The notes beneath the pieces were generated by a model. The model was given only the letters and a program-made list of their open reading frames with translations. It ran no database searches and was not told where the DNA came from. The position numbers and the translations under genes were made by a program. From an uncultured Acidobacteriota bacterium (GTDB lineage: Bacteria > Acidobacteriota > CAIWXX01), in assembly GCA_903916735.1 (NCBI GenBank), contig CAIWXX010000082.1:1-64000 (forward strand): a DNA stretch of 64,000 nt. Reading direction: 5' to 3'. This document shows positions 36,433 through 45,588 of the stretch, piece by piece; position 1 is the first letter of the stretch, and every line of letters starts with the position of its first letter.

Positions 36433-37385
36433 AGACAACCCTTTGTTTCATACGGCCATTTCCGGCCCTCTCTGTATTGCTCCTCTTCTCTTTATTGCTT
36501 CACGCACAATACCGAGAATATGTCATCACAGGCAAGATCCTGAATAAGGATGGGAATGCTCTGCCCGGCGTTGAGATCCAACTTCGGGATAAGGAAACGG
36601 CCCGCAGCTTTTCCATGAAGACCGACGACAAAGGTGACTTTAAGCTCGCCGGATTGCCGCATGGAATCTATGAAGCCTCCATCACCAAACAGGGCTATCA
36701 AAGCAGGACAGAGGAGTGGAACTTTGCGGCACCGCAGGAACGAATGCAAAAATCCGAAATCCCACCCATCCGCCTGTTGACTCGGGACCAAGTCGAGCAA
36801 ATTGAAACCTCTCAGGAGCTCAGAACAGAGTTCACGGAGGCGAAGGAAAAAATTCAAAAACAGGATTTTGACGGAGCTTTAATCATCCTGAAAAAGATGC
36901 TCGACAAAGACCCCAAAGATCCGAATGCGCTTTATCTCAGCGGCATTTGCGATTTCGAAAGAGAGAAGTATCCCGAGGCGATCGAGCTTTTCAATCGGGT
37001 TTGCGCCATCAATCCGAAATTTGCCGGCGCTTATATCCACCTGGGTCTCTGTCACCAAAAGCTCAAGGACCAGGGCAACGCCATTCTCAATTATCAAAAA
37101 TCATTGGATCTCGATCCAAACAATCTTGTCAGTGTCGCCAACCTCGGATTCATATATTACGAACAGGGCAAAGTCGCCGAGGCGATTCCTTTGCTGGAAC
37201 TGGCGTTGAAGCAGAAACCAGACGATGAAGAAATACTGGAAACGACCGGGCTTTGCTATGTCAACCAGGGCAATTTTCCAAAAGCACTCGACGATCTTGA
37301 AAAGGCGAAAAGCCTGACAAAAAATCCCGATAAGATCCAGACACTCGATACGCTGATTGAATCGCTGAAAGCCCAGGCGAAATGA
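36429..37385 (+). CDS. Exported carboxypeptidase-regulatory plus TPR protein
   Basis: This 318-residue protein has a signal peptide (residues 1-26, LLHAQ), a CarboxypepD_reg beta-sandwich at about 30-120 (GKILNKDGNALPGVEIQL, MKTDDKGDFKLAGLPHGIYE) and five TPR units from about 135 to 315 (DPNALYLSGICDFEREKYPE, FAGAYIHLGLCHQKLKDQGN, NLGFIYYEQGKVAEAIPLLE). It probably acts as a periplasmic scaffold. The start overlaps the stop of the sulfatase-TPR gene, so the two are translationally coupled. The beta-sandwich echoes that of the TonB receptor upstream. Confidence 0.85.
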   Translation: MKTTLCFIRPFPALSVLLLFSLLLHAQYREYVITGKILNKDGNALPGVEIQLRDKETARSFSMKTDDKGDFKLAGLPHGIYEASITKQGYQSRTEEWNFAAPQERMQKSEIPPIRLLTRDQVEQIETSQELRTEFTEAKEKIQKQDFDGALIILKKMLDKDPKDPNALYLSGICDFEREKYPEAIELFNRVCAINPKFAGAYIHLGLCHQKLKDQGNAILNYQKSLDLDPNNLVSVANLGFIYYEQGKVAEAIPLLELALKQKPDDEEILETTGLCYVNQGNFPKALDDLEKAKSLTKNPDKIQTLDTLIESLKAQAK

Positions 37386-37408
37386 ACGACAACCGAAGAA
37401 ATTGCTTG

Positions 37409-37480
37409 CTTAGTATCTGATCGGTGAAATTTGTGCACAAAATGGCAAAAGCTGTGATCAGGCAGAATCGTGAATTCCTG
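37409..37480 (+). repeat. Dispersed intergenic repeat of about 60-75 bp, copy B
   Basis: It aligns without gaps to the reverse strand of 21061-21120. It contains TTTGTGCACAAA, a perfect 12-bp palindrome that is degraded in copy A. It lies just after a stop codon, as copy A does. Confidence 0.7.
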
Positions 37481-37600
37481 AGAGGTTCGGATGCAATGGT
37501 TGTCGAAGCCATCTTGTTTGGTTGCGGCTATGCCGCGCAAGGAATCGATCAAATCCCGCGGCCTTCCGTCAGGCTGCGCCTTCTCATGGGGGGATTACAA

Positions 37601-40231
37601 ATGACCATATCGCGCACCGTCATCCTGTTCGTCATCGCTGCTTCTCTGGCAATTCCGATCTGTACATGGGGATCCAATCCGGTCTCTCTTGAGTCGCACA
37701 CAATTGTCTTGAAGGACGGTTGGCGTCTCCAATCTTCGGCGGTCTGTGCAGCGGAAGGCGAAACCATCTCGATGGCGGGATTCGGCTGCAAGGGATGGCT
37801 TCCTACGGATGTTCCATCAACTGTCCTCGCCGCTCTTGTGAAAAACGGCCTTTATAAAGATCCCTATTTCGGCAAGAATATGGAAGGCATATCGAGCGAA
37901 CCTTTCCAAAAATCCTGGTGGTATCGTCGGGAATTCGATGTTCAAAATTTTCAACAGTCGACGCGCGCTCGTCTGATTTTTGAAGGGATCAACTATCGAG
38001 CCGACATTTTTCTGAATGGCGAAAGAATCGGGTCGGCAGACCGGATCTTCGGGGCTTTCTTGATCTTCAACTTCGATGTGACGCGGATCATCAAAGCGAA
38101 AAGGAACATTCTCGCGGTTGAAGTGCTCCCGCCCCAGCCGGGGGATTTCACCATAGGGTTCGTAGATTGGAATCCGACGCCGCCAGATCGGAACATGGGG
38201 CTGTTCCGTGAAGTGAAACTGCGCCTGTCAGGGCCCGTCTCGATAGACAACGTCTTCGTTCAATCGAAACTGACTCTGCCGTCCTTGAAGGAAGCCTCTC
38301 TCACGATCACTGCAGATCTTATCAACCAGGGTGAGTCGGCGGTTTCGGGAACGGTCGAGGGCACGATCGGATCAATCAAGTTCGCACAGCCATACTCACT
38401 CGATCCCCGCGAAACCAAAGAGATTCATCTCACATCCGACCAGATCCCGGAGTTGTCGATTAAAAATCCTCGCCTCTGGTGGCCGAACAACCTCGGGAAC
38501 CCGGATCTGTACACTCTCAGCATTGCAGCTCGTGCCGGAAAATTACTCTCAGATCATGAGAGTGTGACCTTCGGCATTCGCGACGTGAAAGATTACATCA
38601 ACGAGCAAGGGTACCGAGGCTATCAGATCAATGGCAGGAAGGTATTGATCCGCGGCGGTGGATGGGTCGATGATCTCATGCTCAAAGAAAATGAAAAGAA
38701 TCTTGAGGCTCAATTTATATACGTGCGTCACATGAATCTGAATACGGTACGGCTGGAGGGCATCTGGGGAAGCAGCCAGAAATTGTATGATCTCGCCGAC
38801 CGCTACGGAATACTGCTGATGGTCGGCTGGAGTTGCCAGTGGGAATGGAAGGACTATCTCGGCAAAGACGTGGATGATGACTACGGCGGCGTCAGATCGC
38901 CCGAGGACATCGAACTTGTCACACATTACTTTCGCAATCAGGTTACCTGGCTGCGCAATCATCCGAGTATTTTCGTCTGGGTGCTTGGCAGCGATCTCCT
39001 GCCCAGGCCTGAGCTTGAGAAAAAGTATCTCGCCGACCTCGCCCGGATCGATCCCACAAGGCCGACACTCTCCTCCTGCAAGGATCATGAAAGCGCCGTC
39101 ACCGGCCGCACAGCCGTCAAGATGAACGGCCCCTACGATTATGTGACACCGAACTACTGGTATCTGGATACTGAGAACGGCGGCGCTTTCGGCTTTAATA
39201 CTGAAACGGGGCCCGGGCCGCAGCCACCGCCGATCGACAGCATGAAACGAATGTTGCCACCCGATCACCTCTGGCCGATCGACAACTTCTGGAACTATCA
39301 CTGCGGACGAAACGAGTTCAACACACTCGACATCTACAAGAAAGCCTTCGACGCTCGTTATGGCGAGGGACACGACCTGAGCGACTTCACGCGCCGAACT
39401 CAGGCCGCCAGCTACGAGGCACTCAGGGCCATGTTCGAGGCTTTTGGAGCACGGAAGCCCGTGACGACCGGCGTCATCCAATGGATGCTGAATGCCGCAT
39501 GGCCCAAGCTTTACTGGCAATGCTATGACTACTATCTCATGCCGGGAGGCGCTTATTTTGCGACGCGCAAAGGATGTCAGCCGATCACTTTGGTTTACGA
39601 CTATGGCGATCATTCCATTGTCGCCGTCAATGATACATATCAGCCGCTCAAGGATTTTAAGGCCGACATACAGATATTTTCACTAGACTCCCACCAGCTT
39701 TTTCTACAATCAATCCCCGTTCAGCTCGGTGAATATGAATCCAAACAAATCCTGAAAATTCCTCCCTTGAAGGATCTCTCACCCGTATATTTTGTAGACC
39801 TGAAAATGAAAGATGCCGCCGGGAAAATCGTTGCGGACAACTTTTACTGGCTGTCGACGAAAGAGGATGTGTTGGATGAAGAGCACACTGACTGGTTCTA
39901 CACTCCCAACAAATCCTATGCCGATTTGACGTCATTGCAGAATTTGAAAGAAGCAATGCTGAAAGTGGAACACCATGTTTTATCAACCGGGAAAGAAGAA
40001 AAAATCAATATCGTGTTGAAGAATTCAAGCCCGCACATCGCCTTCTTCGTCGAACTAAAAATTGTTGGCAGCCAGACTGGTGAACCGATTCTCCCGATCC
40101 TCTGGAGTGATAATGACGTCTCGATTCTTCCCGGTGAGACCAGGACCATCTCGGCCACCGTCACAAAGGATCATCTCCGCGGCCAAAAGCCGGTTCTGCA
40201 TTACTCCGGCTGGAATGTGACTGGCAAATGA
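37601..40231 (+). CDS. Exported GH2 exo-beta-D-glucosaminidase-like enzyme (CsxA type)
   Basis: This 876-residue glycoside hydrolase would release glucosamine from the non-reducing end of chitosan oligomers. Signal peptide about 1-24. GH2 sugar-binding, Ig-like and TIM-barrel domains follow in order. The exo-chitosanase signature replaces the usual Asn-Glu acid/base with Gly-Ser-Asp: VWVLGSDLLPRPELE (Asp465). The nucleophile is in GFNTETGPGP (Glu535). These match Asp469 and Glu541 of the Amycolatopsis CsxA as I recall them. TGVIQWMLNAAWPKLYWQ and DYYLMPGGAYFATRKG are also characteristic. I start at the ATG at 37601 (GGGGGGATTACAA upstream). The permease and kinase that follow suit uptake and phosphorylation of the released sugar. 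Confidence 0.87.
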   Translation: MTISRTVILFVIAASLAIPICTWGSNPVSLESHTIVLKDGWRLQSSAVCAAEGETISMAGFGCKGWLPTDVPSTVLAALVKNGLYKDPYFGKNMEGISSEPFQKSWWYRREFDVQNFQQSTRARLIFEGINYRADIFLNGERIGSADRIFGAFLIFNFDVTRIIKAKRNILAVEVLPPQPGDFTIGFVDWNPTPPDRNMGLFREVKLRLSGPVSIDNVFVQSKLTLPSLKEASLTITADLINQGESAVSGTVEGTIGSIKFAQPYSLDPRETKEIHLTSDQIPELSIKNPRLWWPNNLGNPDLYTLSIAARAGKLLSDHESVTFGIRDVKDYINEQGYRGYQINGRKVLIRGGGWVDDLMLKENEKNLEAQFIYVRHMNLNTVRLEGIWGSSQKLYDLADRYGILLMVGWSCQWEWKDYLGKDVDDDYGGVRSPEDIELVTHYFRNQVTWLRNHPSIFVWVLGSDLLPRPELEKKYLADLARIDPTRPTLSSCKDHESAVTGRTAVKMNGPYDYVTPNYWYLDTENGGAFGFNTETGPGPQPPPIDSMKRMLPPDHLWPIDNFWNYHCGRNEFNTLDIYKKAFDARYGEGHDLSDFTRRTQAASYEALRAMFEAFGARKPVTTGVIQWMLNAAWPKLYWQCYDYYLMPGGAYFATRKGCQPITLVYDYGDHSIVAVNDTYQPLKDFKADIQIFSLDSHQLFLQSIPVQLGEYESKQILKIPPLKDLSPVYFVDLKMKDAAGKIVADNFYWLSTKEDVLDEEHTDWFYTPNKSYADLTSLQNLKEAMLKVEHHVLSTGKEEKINIVLKNSSPHIAFFVELKIVGSQTGEPILPILWSDNDVSILPGETRTISATVTKDHLRGQKPVLHYSGWNVTGK

Positions 40232-40313
40232 ACTTTCGGAACCCCAAGGAACGCGCGTTTTGCTTTGGTCGTATCGCTCTTGAATTTCGATAAATTAAAG
40301 GAGGCGATTCTCC

Positions 40314-41576
40314 ATGGAAAAAAACTCCCCGCAAAGAAACTATGCAGCCGTGATCCTGGTCTTTCTGATTTTCTGGGTCATCTCCTTGTTGACCAACATT
40401 CTGGGGGCGCTCAACCCTGATATCATTCAAAGCTTCCATCTCAGCCTGGCGATGGTGGCCTTTCTTCCGTTTTCGTTCTTCATCGCATATGGCGTCATGT
40501 CGATCCCTGCCGGGATCATGTTGGAGAAACTGAGTGAGAAACCCGTGCTCGTCGCCTCTTTCTTCCTCGCCTTTCTCGCGTCGCTTCTGTTTGCTCTACT
40601 TCCGAAATTTTCCGTCGCGCTTCCTTCGCTGTTTCTCATCGGCATCGGAATGGCGATGTTACAGGTCGCCATCAATCCGCTATTGAGGGCATCCGGCGGA
40701 GAAGAGCATTTCGCCTTCTTCTCAGTCTTTGCTCAACTCATCTTCGGCTCAGCCTCCTGGATCAGCCCTCATATCTATTCGTACCTCGTACTCAACTTGA
40801 AGGATTATGCAGGAGGCGGCAATGCGCTTATCTCCATGCTCGCCCAAGTCGTCCCTCCACACTTGCCCTGGATCTCGCTCTATTGGGTCTTTGCCGCCGT
40901 CTCACTCGCCATGGTCATCGTCATTATTCTCTATCGATTGCCGAAAGTGGAATTGAAAGAGGATGAAAAAGCCGGCGCCTATGAAGCCTATGCACAGCTC
41001 TTCAGGAGCAAGACCGTCATTCTCTTTTTCATCGGCATCTTTGCCTACGTCGGCACCGAACAGGGTGTCGCCAACTGGATATCCAAATTCCTCCAGACAT
41101 ACCATGGCCTCAGACCCGAAATCGAAGGGGCGAATGCCGTCGCCGGTTTCTGGGGGTTGATGACGATTGGTTGCGCTATCGGCCTGATCCTACTCAAGTT
41201 GATGGATTGTCGATGGGTTCTGGTTGGCGCCGCGATTTGTGCCATGATCACACTCACGCTGGCTCTCTTTGGTCCCGTCGGAGTTTCCAAAGTCGCCTTT
41301 CCATGGATCGGCTTTTTCGCTTCCGTGATGTGGTCGATCATCTTCTCGCTGGCGCTGAACTCGGTCGATAAACACCACGGTTCTTTCTCCGGGATCCTCT
41401 GCACCGGGATCATAGGGGGAGCCATTGTCCCATTAATAGTCGGTTGGATCGGCGATCATCTCGGCCTTCGTTTTGGATTGCTCTTCATCTACATCACGTT
41501 GGGGTACATTCTGAGCATCGGCTTCTGGGCACGGCCTCTTATCAAAAACGCCACTGTTTGGGGAAACAATCAATGA
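40314..41576 (+). CDS. MFS sugar:proton symporter of the FucP/NagP-like family
   Basis: This 420-residue integral membrane protein has twelve hydrophobic segments and the FucP-like landmarks: FLIFWVISLLTNILGALNPD in helix 1, FFIAYGVMSIPAGIMLEKLS between helices 2 and 3, and LIGIGMAMLQVAINPLLRAS. Members import fucose, glucose, galactose or N-acetylglucosamine with protons. Placed between an exo-glucosaminidase and a ROK kinase, glucosamine or a related aminosugar is the likely substrate. AAAGGAGG precedes the start; the stop overlaps the kinase start (ATGA). Confidence 0.88.
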   Translation: MEKNSPQRNYAAVILVFLIFWVISLLTNILGALNPDIIQSFHLSLAMVAFLPFSFFIAYGVMSIPAGIMLEKLSEKPVLVASFFLAFLASLLFALLPKFSVALPSLFLIGIGMAMLQVAINPLLRASGGEEHFAFFSVFAQLIFGSASWISPHIYSYLVLNLKDYAGGGNALISMLAQVVPPHLPWISLYWVFAAVSLAMVIVIILYRLPKVELKEDEKAGAYEAYAQLFRSKTVILFFIGIFAYVGTEQGVANWISKFLQTYHGLRPEIEGANAVAGFWGLMTIGCAIGLILLKLMDCRWVLVGAAICAMITLTLALFGPVGVSKVAFPWIGFFASVMWSIIFSLALNSVDKHHGSFSGILCTGIIGGAIVPLIVGWIGDHLGLRFGLLFIYITLGYILSIGFWARPLIKNATVWGNNQ

Positions 41577-42430
41577 AACAATCTGCCATTGTCGGCATTG
41601 ACCTCGGCGGAACCAACATTCGATCTGGAAAGGTCCGGAACGATACGATTGTGAAAAGCTATTCTTCGGGAATCTCATCTCAGGAAAGCGAAGAAGTTGT
41701 TGTGAAGGAGGTCATCAGCGCCATCGATAAGGTTTTCGACGCGGAGATCGCAGGAATCGGTATTGGAGTTCCGAGCCTCGTCGATGTTGAAAAGGGAATT
41801 GTTTATGCTGTTCAGAACATACCATCATGGAAAGAGGTCCCCCTGAAGGAGATCCTGGAGGCGCATTTCAAGGTTCCTGTCTATGTGAATAACGACGCCA
41901 ACTGTTTTGCTCTGGGTGAATGCCACTTCGGCAAAGGACGCGATTTCCATCACATCATCGGCATCACTCTGGGAACAGGCCTCGGCGCCGGTATCATCAT
42001 TGATCGCCGCTTATATAGCGGCGCCAACTGCGGTGCCGGCGAGATCGGAACCATCCCTTATAAAGAGCAGACAGTGGAATATTACTGTAGCGGACAGTTC
42101 TTTTCGCGAAACTACGGAGTCAGCGGGAGAGTCCTTTACGAGAGGGCGCAAAAAGGCGACTCTAACGCGTTGCACGCCTTTCGGGAATTTGGCAACGAAA
42201 TGAGCCATGCCCTCATGACCGCTCTCTATGCATTCGACCCCGAGATCGTTATCTTTGGCGGGTCGGTGAGCCAGGCGTTCCCTTTCTTTGAAAAGGCGAT
42301 GCGAGAAAACCTTGTTTCATTTGCCTATCAACATGCTTTGGAGCGACTGGTGATTGACAGGTCCGAACGGCCGGATATCGCACTTCTCGGAGGCGCCGCC
42401 CTTTATCTGGATTCGCTCGCAAAGGCGTAA
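41573..42430 (+). CDS. ROK family sugar kinase
   Basis: This 285-residue cytoplasmic kinase has the phosphate loop GIDLGGTNIRSGKV, the substrate loop VYVNNDANCFALGECHFGKG with the catalytic Asp, and GITLGTGLGAGIIID. The ROK signature region reads GANCGAGEIGTIPY, but the zinc-binding CxCGxxGCxE motif is missing (YYCSGQFFSRNYG instead), so it belongs to the zinc-free ROK group. No N-terminal helix-turn-helix is present, so it is a kinase, not a ROK repressor. It is coupled to the permease by ATGA overlap. The likely substrate is glucose, glucosamine or N-acetylglucosamine. Confidence 0.87.
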   Translation: MKQSAIVGIDLGGTNIRSGKVRNDTIVKSYSSGISSQESEEVVVKEVISAIDKVFDAEIAGIGIGVPSLVDVEKGIVYAVQNIPSWKEVPLKEILEAHFKVPVYVNNDANCFALGECHFGKGRDFHHIIGITLGTGLGAGIIIDRRLYSGANCGAGEIGTIPYKEQTVEYYCSGQFFSRNYGVSGRVLYERAQKGDSNALHAFREFGNEMSHALMTALYAFDPEIVIFGGSVSQAFPFFEKAMRENLVSFAYQHALERLVIDRSERPDIALLGGAALYLDSLAKA

Positions 42431-42444
42431 GGAGAAAGCCCCCT

Positions 42445-43380
42445 ATGATGAGACATATTAAGATTCTCAATATCAGGATTTGCATCATAGTGCTTCTCGC
42501 CATAACAGCCTGCGCATGCGCAACCAAAGGGCATGAACCTCGCCCGCTCTCGGAGATTGGAAAAGAGCTGCGAGCGGGCCTTCGAGCATCCCCCTATGGA
42601 CCCCGCACTCCTTTTCCCGAGCCCTCCTATTGGAGAAAGTCCGGTGAATCCATGGCATCGCGTTTCCGAAATTCTGTGCCGGCGGTAATTTGGATTGTGA
42701 GCACGATGGAAGCAACCGATGAGAATGTTCACTCGGATACCTTCGCATCCCGAACGAAACTTAACATGCCGCCTTCAGGTACAGCGTATGAAAACATCAT
42801 ATTCAACAAGGCCGACAAGAACGAGGAATACATCGATCTTTTCGACCGCGCCGGATTTCGGGTTTGGCTTCAAGTGGAGCCTGCTCAAGCCGATGTTGTC
42901 ACACTCATCGACCTGGTCATGAAACGGTATTCATCACATCCCAGTGTCATCGGCTTTGGAATTGATGTTGAATGGTACAAATGGAGCAAAGATGTGAATC
43001 CGGAAGGCGCCGGCGTCAGCGATGCTGAAGCTCGGCTGTGGAGCGAACGCGTGCGAAGTTACAATCCATACTACAGGCTGTTTCTGAAGCACTGGCTCGT
43101 TTCCAAGATGCCACCGACGTATCGCGAAGGCATCGTCTTCCTCGATGACAGCCAGGAATTTAGAACACTCGATGAGATGGTGGCCGAGTTTCAGCTCTGG
43201 GGGAAGGCATTCGCGCCGTCTCCTGTGGGGTTCCAGTTCGGGTATCCCGCGGATCGAGCATGGTGGCAGAAGCTGAAGAACCCACCTCGGGACATCGGAA
43301 AATCAATTCTGGAAAAAATTTCCAATACATCAGACCTCTACTGGGTCGACTTCTCACTGAAGCAGATTTGGCCTTATTGA
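42445..43380 (+). CDS. Lipoprotein of unknown function
   Basis: This 311-residue protein begins with a lipoprotein signal (hydrophobic run, then ITAC at about residues 20-23) and has AAGGAGAAAG before the ATG. The mature protein contains long helical and strand segments reminiscent of a TIM-barrel hydrolase: AGFRVWLQVEPAQADVVTLI, SSHPSVIGFGIDVEWYKW, FLKHWLVSKM, PVGFQFGYPADRAWW and LYWVDFSLKQIW. The acidic residues Glu/Asp in GFGIDVEWYKW could be catalytic, but I recognise no family. It follows the kinase after 14 bp, so it belongs to the glucosaminidase unit and may bind or cleave the same glycan. Confidence 0.7.
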   Translation: MMRHIKILNIRICIIVLLAITACACATKGHEPRPLSEIGKELRAGLRASPYGPRTPFPEPSYWRKSGESMASRFRNSVPAVIWIVSTMEATDENVHSDTFASRTKLNMPPSGTAYENIIFNKADKNEEYIDLFDRAGFRVWLQVEPAQADVVTLIDLVMKRYSSHPSVIGFGIDVEWYKWSKDVNPEGAGVSDAEARLWSERVRSYNPYYRLFLKHWLVSKMPPTYREGIVFLDDSQEFRTLDEMVAEFQLWGKAFAPSPVGFQFGYPADRAWWQKLKNPPRDIGKSILEKISNTSDLYWVDFSLKQIWPY

Positions 43381-43442
43381 GAAATATCTTAGGCGAGCGG
43401 CACCGAAAACTTCGCGATCCGTTGAAAGGCGCCTCTTTCAAA

Positions 43443-45557
43443 TCACTTCATCTTCTTCAATTCCTCGATTTTGCGCTGTATATCAGGCTGATCGTTCTTT
43501 AATTGAATCGATGCTTCGAACGCAGACAGGGCCTGCTTCGGATCGCCAACGGCGAGTGAGATATCCCCAATCCTATTCAGAAGGTCCGGATCGCCAGGTT
43601 TGAGTCGATTGGCGTCCATCAACTCCTTGAGTGCTTCTTGATTTCTTCCGAGTCCACTCAGGGATTCGCCTTTGATACGATGATAGCTGGAAACTGCATT
43701 TTCAGCCCCGCCGAGCCTTTCCGCCTCTTGTAAGGCGACAGCATATTTTTTCAGATGAAGCTCATTTTCCAAAAAAGCCTCAACCCCGGCCAGATACTCG
43801 GGATTGGCCCGGATGCCTTGTTCAAAATAGGACTCGGCATCTGCGAATTTCTCCAGCCCGGCATATTGACTCCCCACAGTACAATAAAAAGGACCCACGC
43901 CTTGAATCCGGGAATACATTTCCGTTGGACGCGATAGCTGGAGCATCGGAGCCACATTGAAGAGAATGCGTTTGACATCACGTGGCTTGGCGGGCTGATC
44001 AAAGAGGCTCACGGTCAACTCATACTCGCCGCTCGACGGAAAAACCTCGGGACAATCATAAAAGCTATTGACATCAGCGAGAGCGGGAAAGTCCTTAAGC
44101 TCAATGCGCCCATCCTTAGTGTAAGGATGTTTTTCATCAACCGCTTTGATAGACCATTCTATCCATGCTGTTTCCTGAAAGCGCGGATTGAGCTCGTGAG
44201 CACTCAACCAGATAATCGGTCGATCTTCACGTGAAAAGACCAGATCAGCATCGACCAACAGACGGGTTGACTCAGCTGAATAGGCCGTGAATGAGGCGCG
44301 ATCCTGGTTTTCTTTCCGATAGCCCAGCACCGGAGTCCCTAGATACGGGCCGGCTCCGGACTCCGGGATTTGCAGAACCTCATTAAAAAAAGTGAATTCC
44401 CGGCCCACCTCGTTCTGCACAAAAACCATCAGCTCGCATGCGCCCGGTGCGACGGGGAAGAAGTCTTCAATCGCCACTCCCCCTGCCTTCAGCACATCGA
44501 GATCCTTTTTCTCCAGATAGCAATCAAAATTTTTGGAATACTGATGGATGAATCGGCCATCGCGTTTGAGGCTGACGGAAAATTTGAAGTTGAAAAAATA
44601 CCTATCTTTTTCTCGATTATAATCAACAGAAATTTTCCTGGGCTTGATTGTAAAATGAACAAAATTCAAATTGACTCGGCTATCCCTGACTATTGAAACC
44701 AGGTGCGTATTCTCTATATACCTGGTCAGCAATTCCGATTGAACAAACCCCTTATACTTGAGGAAATTCGTCGCATAGCTGAGATTCACCTTCTTCGTCG
44801 GGCATTTATATATGTTCGCCATGATGATGCTATTGAGAGGCGAAGGGACATGGCCACCGGCAACCTGGGAGGGTACCATCGAGATGGAGGGGCCGGCGAG
44901 AGTCGGCGCGGCCTCCTTCACTTTCTGGTACAACCTCTGATAATTTGAAACGCCGATCTCTTCGCCATTCACAAGCAGCGCCGCGGGCCCGTCAGCGACC
45001 GGATCATACAATTTCCACTCGCCTGTGCCATACGGCTTATAGAAAGTAATGTTGAAATAGTTCGGCAGCCCGGCAGCCTGATCTCCATAGTAATACCAGA
45101 CCTGCGCCGGATAGAGCTCGAGAGATGAATTGAAATCCTCAGTGCTGTTGGGTTCGCCCAGGATCATGTAGATCCTGCCCATATCAGTCATCCAACCCGG
45201 CTTGGGTGTCCCGCGTGAAAAATACTGACTGACGTGTAAGAACCGACGTTCCATTTCAATCTTATATTCATTGTCATCGGTACCAGGAGTCGCGTCTCTT
45301 TGTTGCCAGAACAGCCTGATAAAGGCTTCGCGATCCGAGCCACTCCTCAATTGAAGGAAAACCCGCAGCTCTTCTTTTGTGATGATGTACGCGACCTCCG
45401 TGAGCCATTGTTGGTATTTTTCTTCAAGTCGTTTGTAGCTATCATCATGCAAGAAATCAGAAATGGCGCCTGTGTTTTTCGAATTCTCAGACGCAGTGGA
45501 AATACCGGAGACAAGTCCAATCAGGATAAAGAGAAACCCCATAAGAAGTCTTTTCAT
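43443..45557 (-). CDS. Exported GWxTD-domain protein with TPR tail
   Basis: This protein of about 704 residues has a signal peptide (MKRLLMGFLFILIGLVSGIS). The GWxTD domain lies at about 50-190: FIRLFWQQRDATPGTDDNEY, then PGWMTDMGRIYMILGEP with the name-giving motif, and PAQVWYYYGDQAAGLPNYF. A beta-rich middle follows, and C-terminal TPR units (about 580-700, SLSGLGRNQEALKELMDANR). GWxTD proteins are common in Acidobacteriota and a few related phyla; their function is unknown. It is transcribed away from the lipoprotein and is convergent with it. Confidence 0.88.
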   Translation of the reverse strand: MKRLLMGFLFILIGLVSGISTASENSKNTGAISDFLHDDSYKRLEEKYQQWLTEVAYIITKEELRVFLQLRSGSDREAFIRLFWQQRDATPGTDDNEYKIEMERRFLHVSQYFSRGTPKPGWMTDMGRIYMILGEPNSTEDFNSSLELYPAQVWYYYGDQAAGLPNYFNITFYKPYGTGEWKLYDPVADGPAALLVNGEEIGVSNYQRLYQKVKEAAPTLAGPSISMVPSQVAGGHVPSPLNSIIMANIYKCPTKKVNLSYATNFLKYKGFVQSELLTRYIENTHLVSIVRDSRVNLNFVHFTIKPRKISVDYNREKDRYFFNFKFSVSLKRDGRFIHQYSKNFDCYLEKKDLDVLKAGGVAIEDFFPVAPGACELMVFVQNEVGREFTFFNEVLQIPESGAGPYLGTPVLGYRKENQDRASFTAYSAESTRLLVDADLVFSREDRPIIWLSAHELNPRFQETAWIEWSIKAVDEKHPYTKDGRIELKDFPALADVNSFYDCPEVFPSSGEYELTVSLFDQPAKPRDVKRILFNVAPMLQLSRPTEMYSRIQGVGPFYCTVGSQYAGLEKFADAESYFEQGIRANPEYLAGVEAFLENELHLKKYAVALQEAERLGGAENAVSSYHRIKGESLSGLGRNQEALKELMDANRLKPGDPDLLNRIGDISLAVGDPKQALSAFEASIQLKNDQPDIQRKIEELKKMK

Positions 45558-45588
45558 CAAGCAATCGTAACGCAGGTCGATGTTTGAT

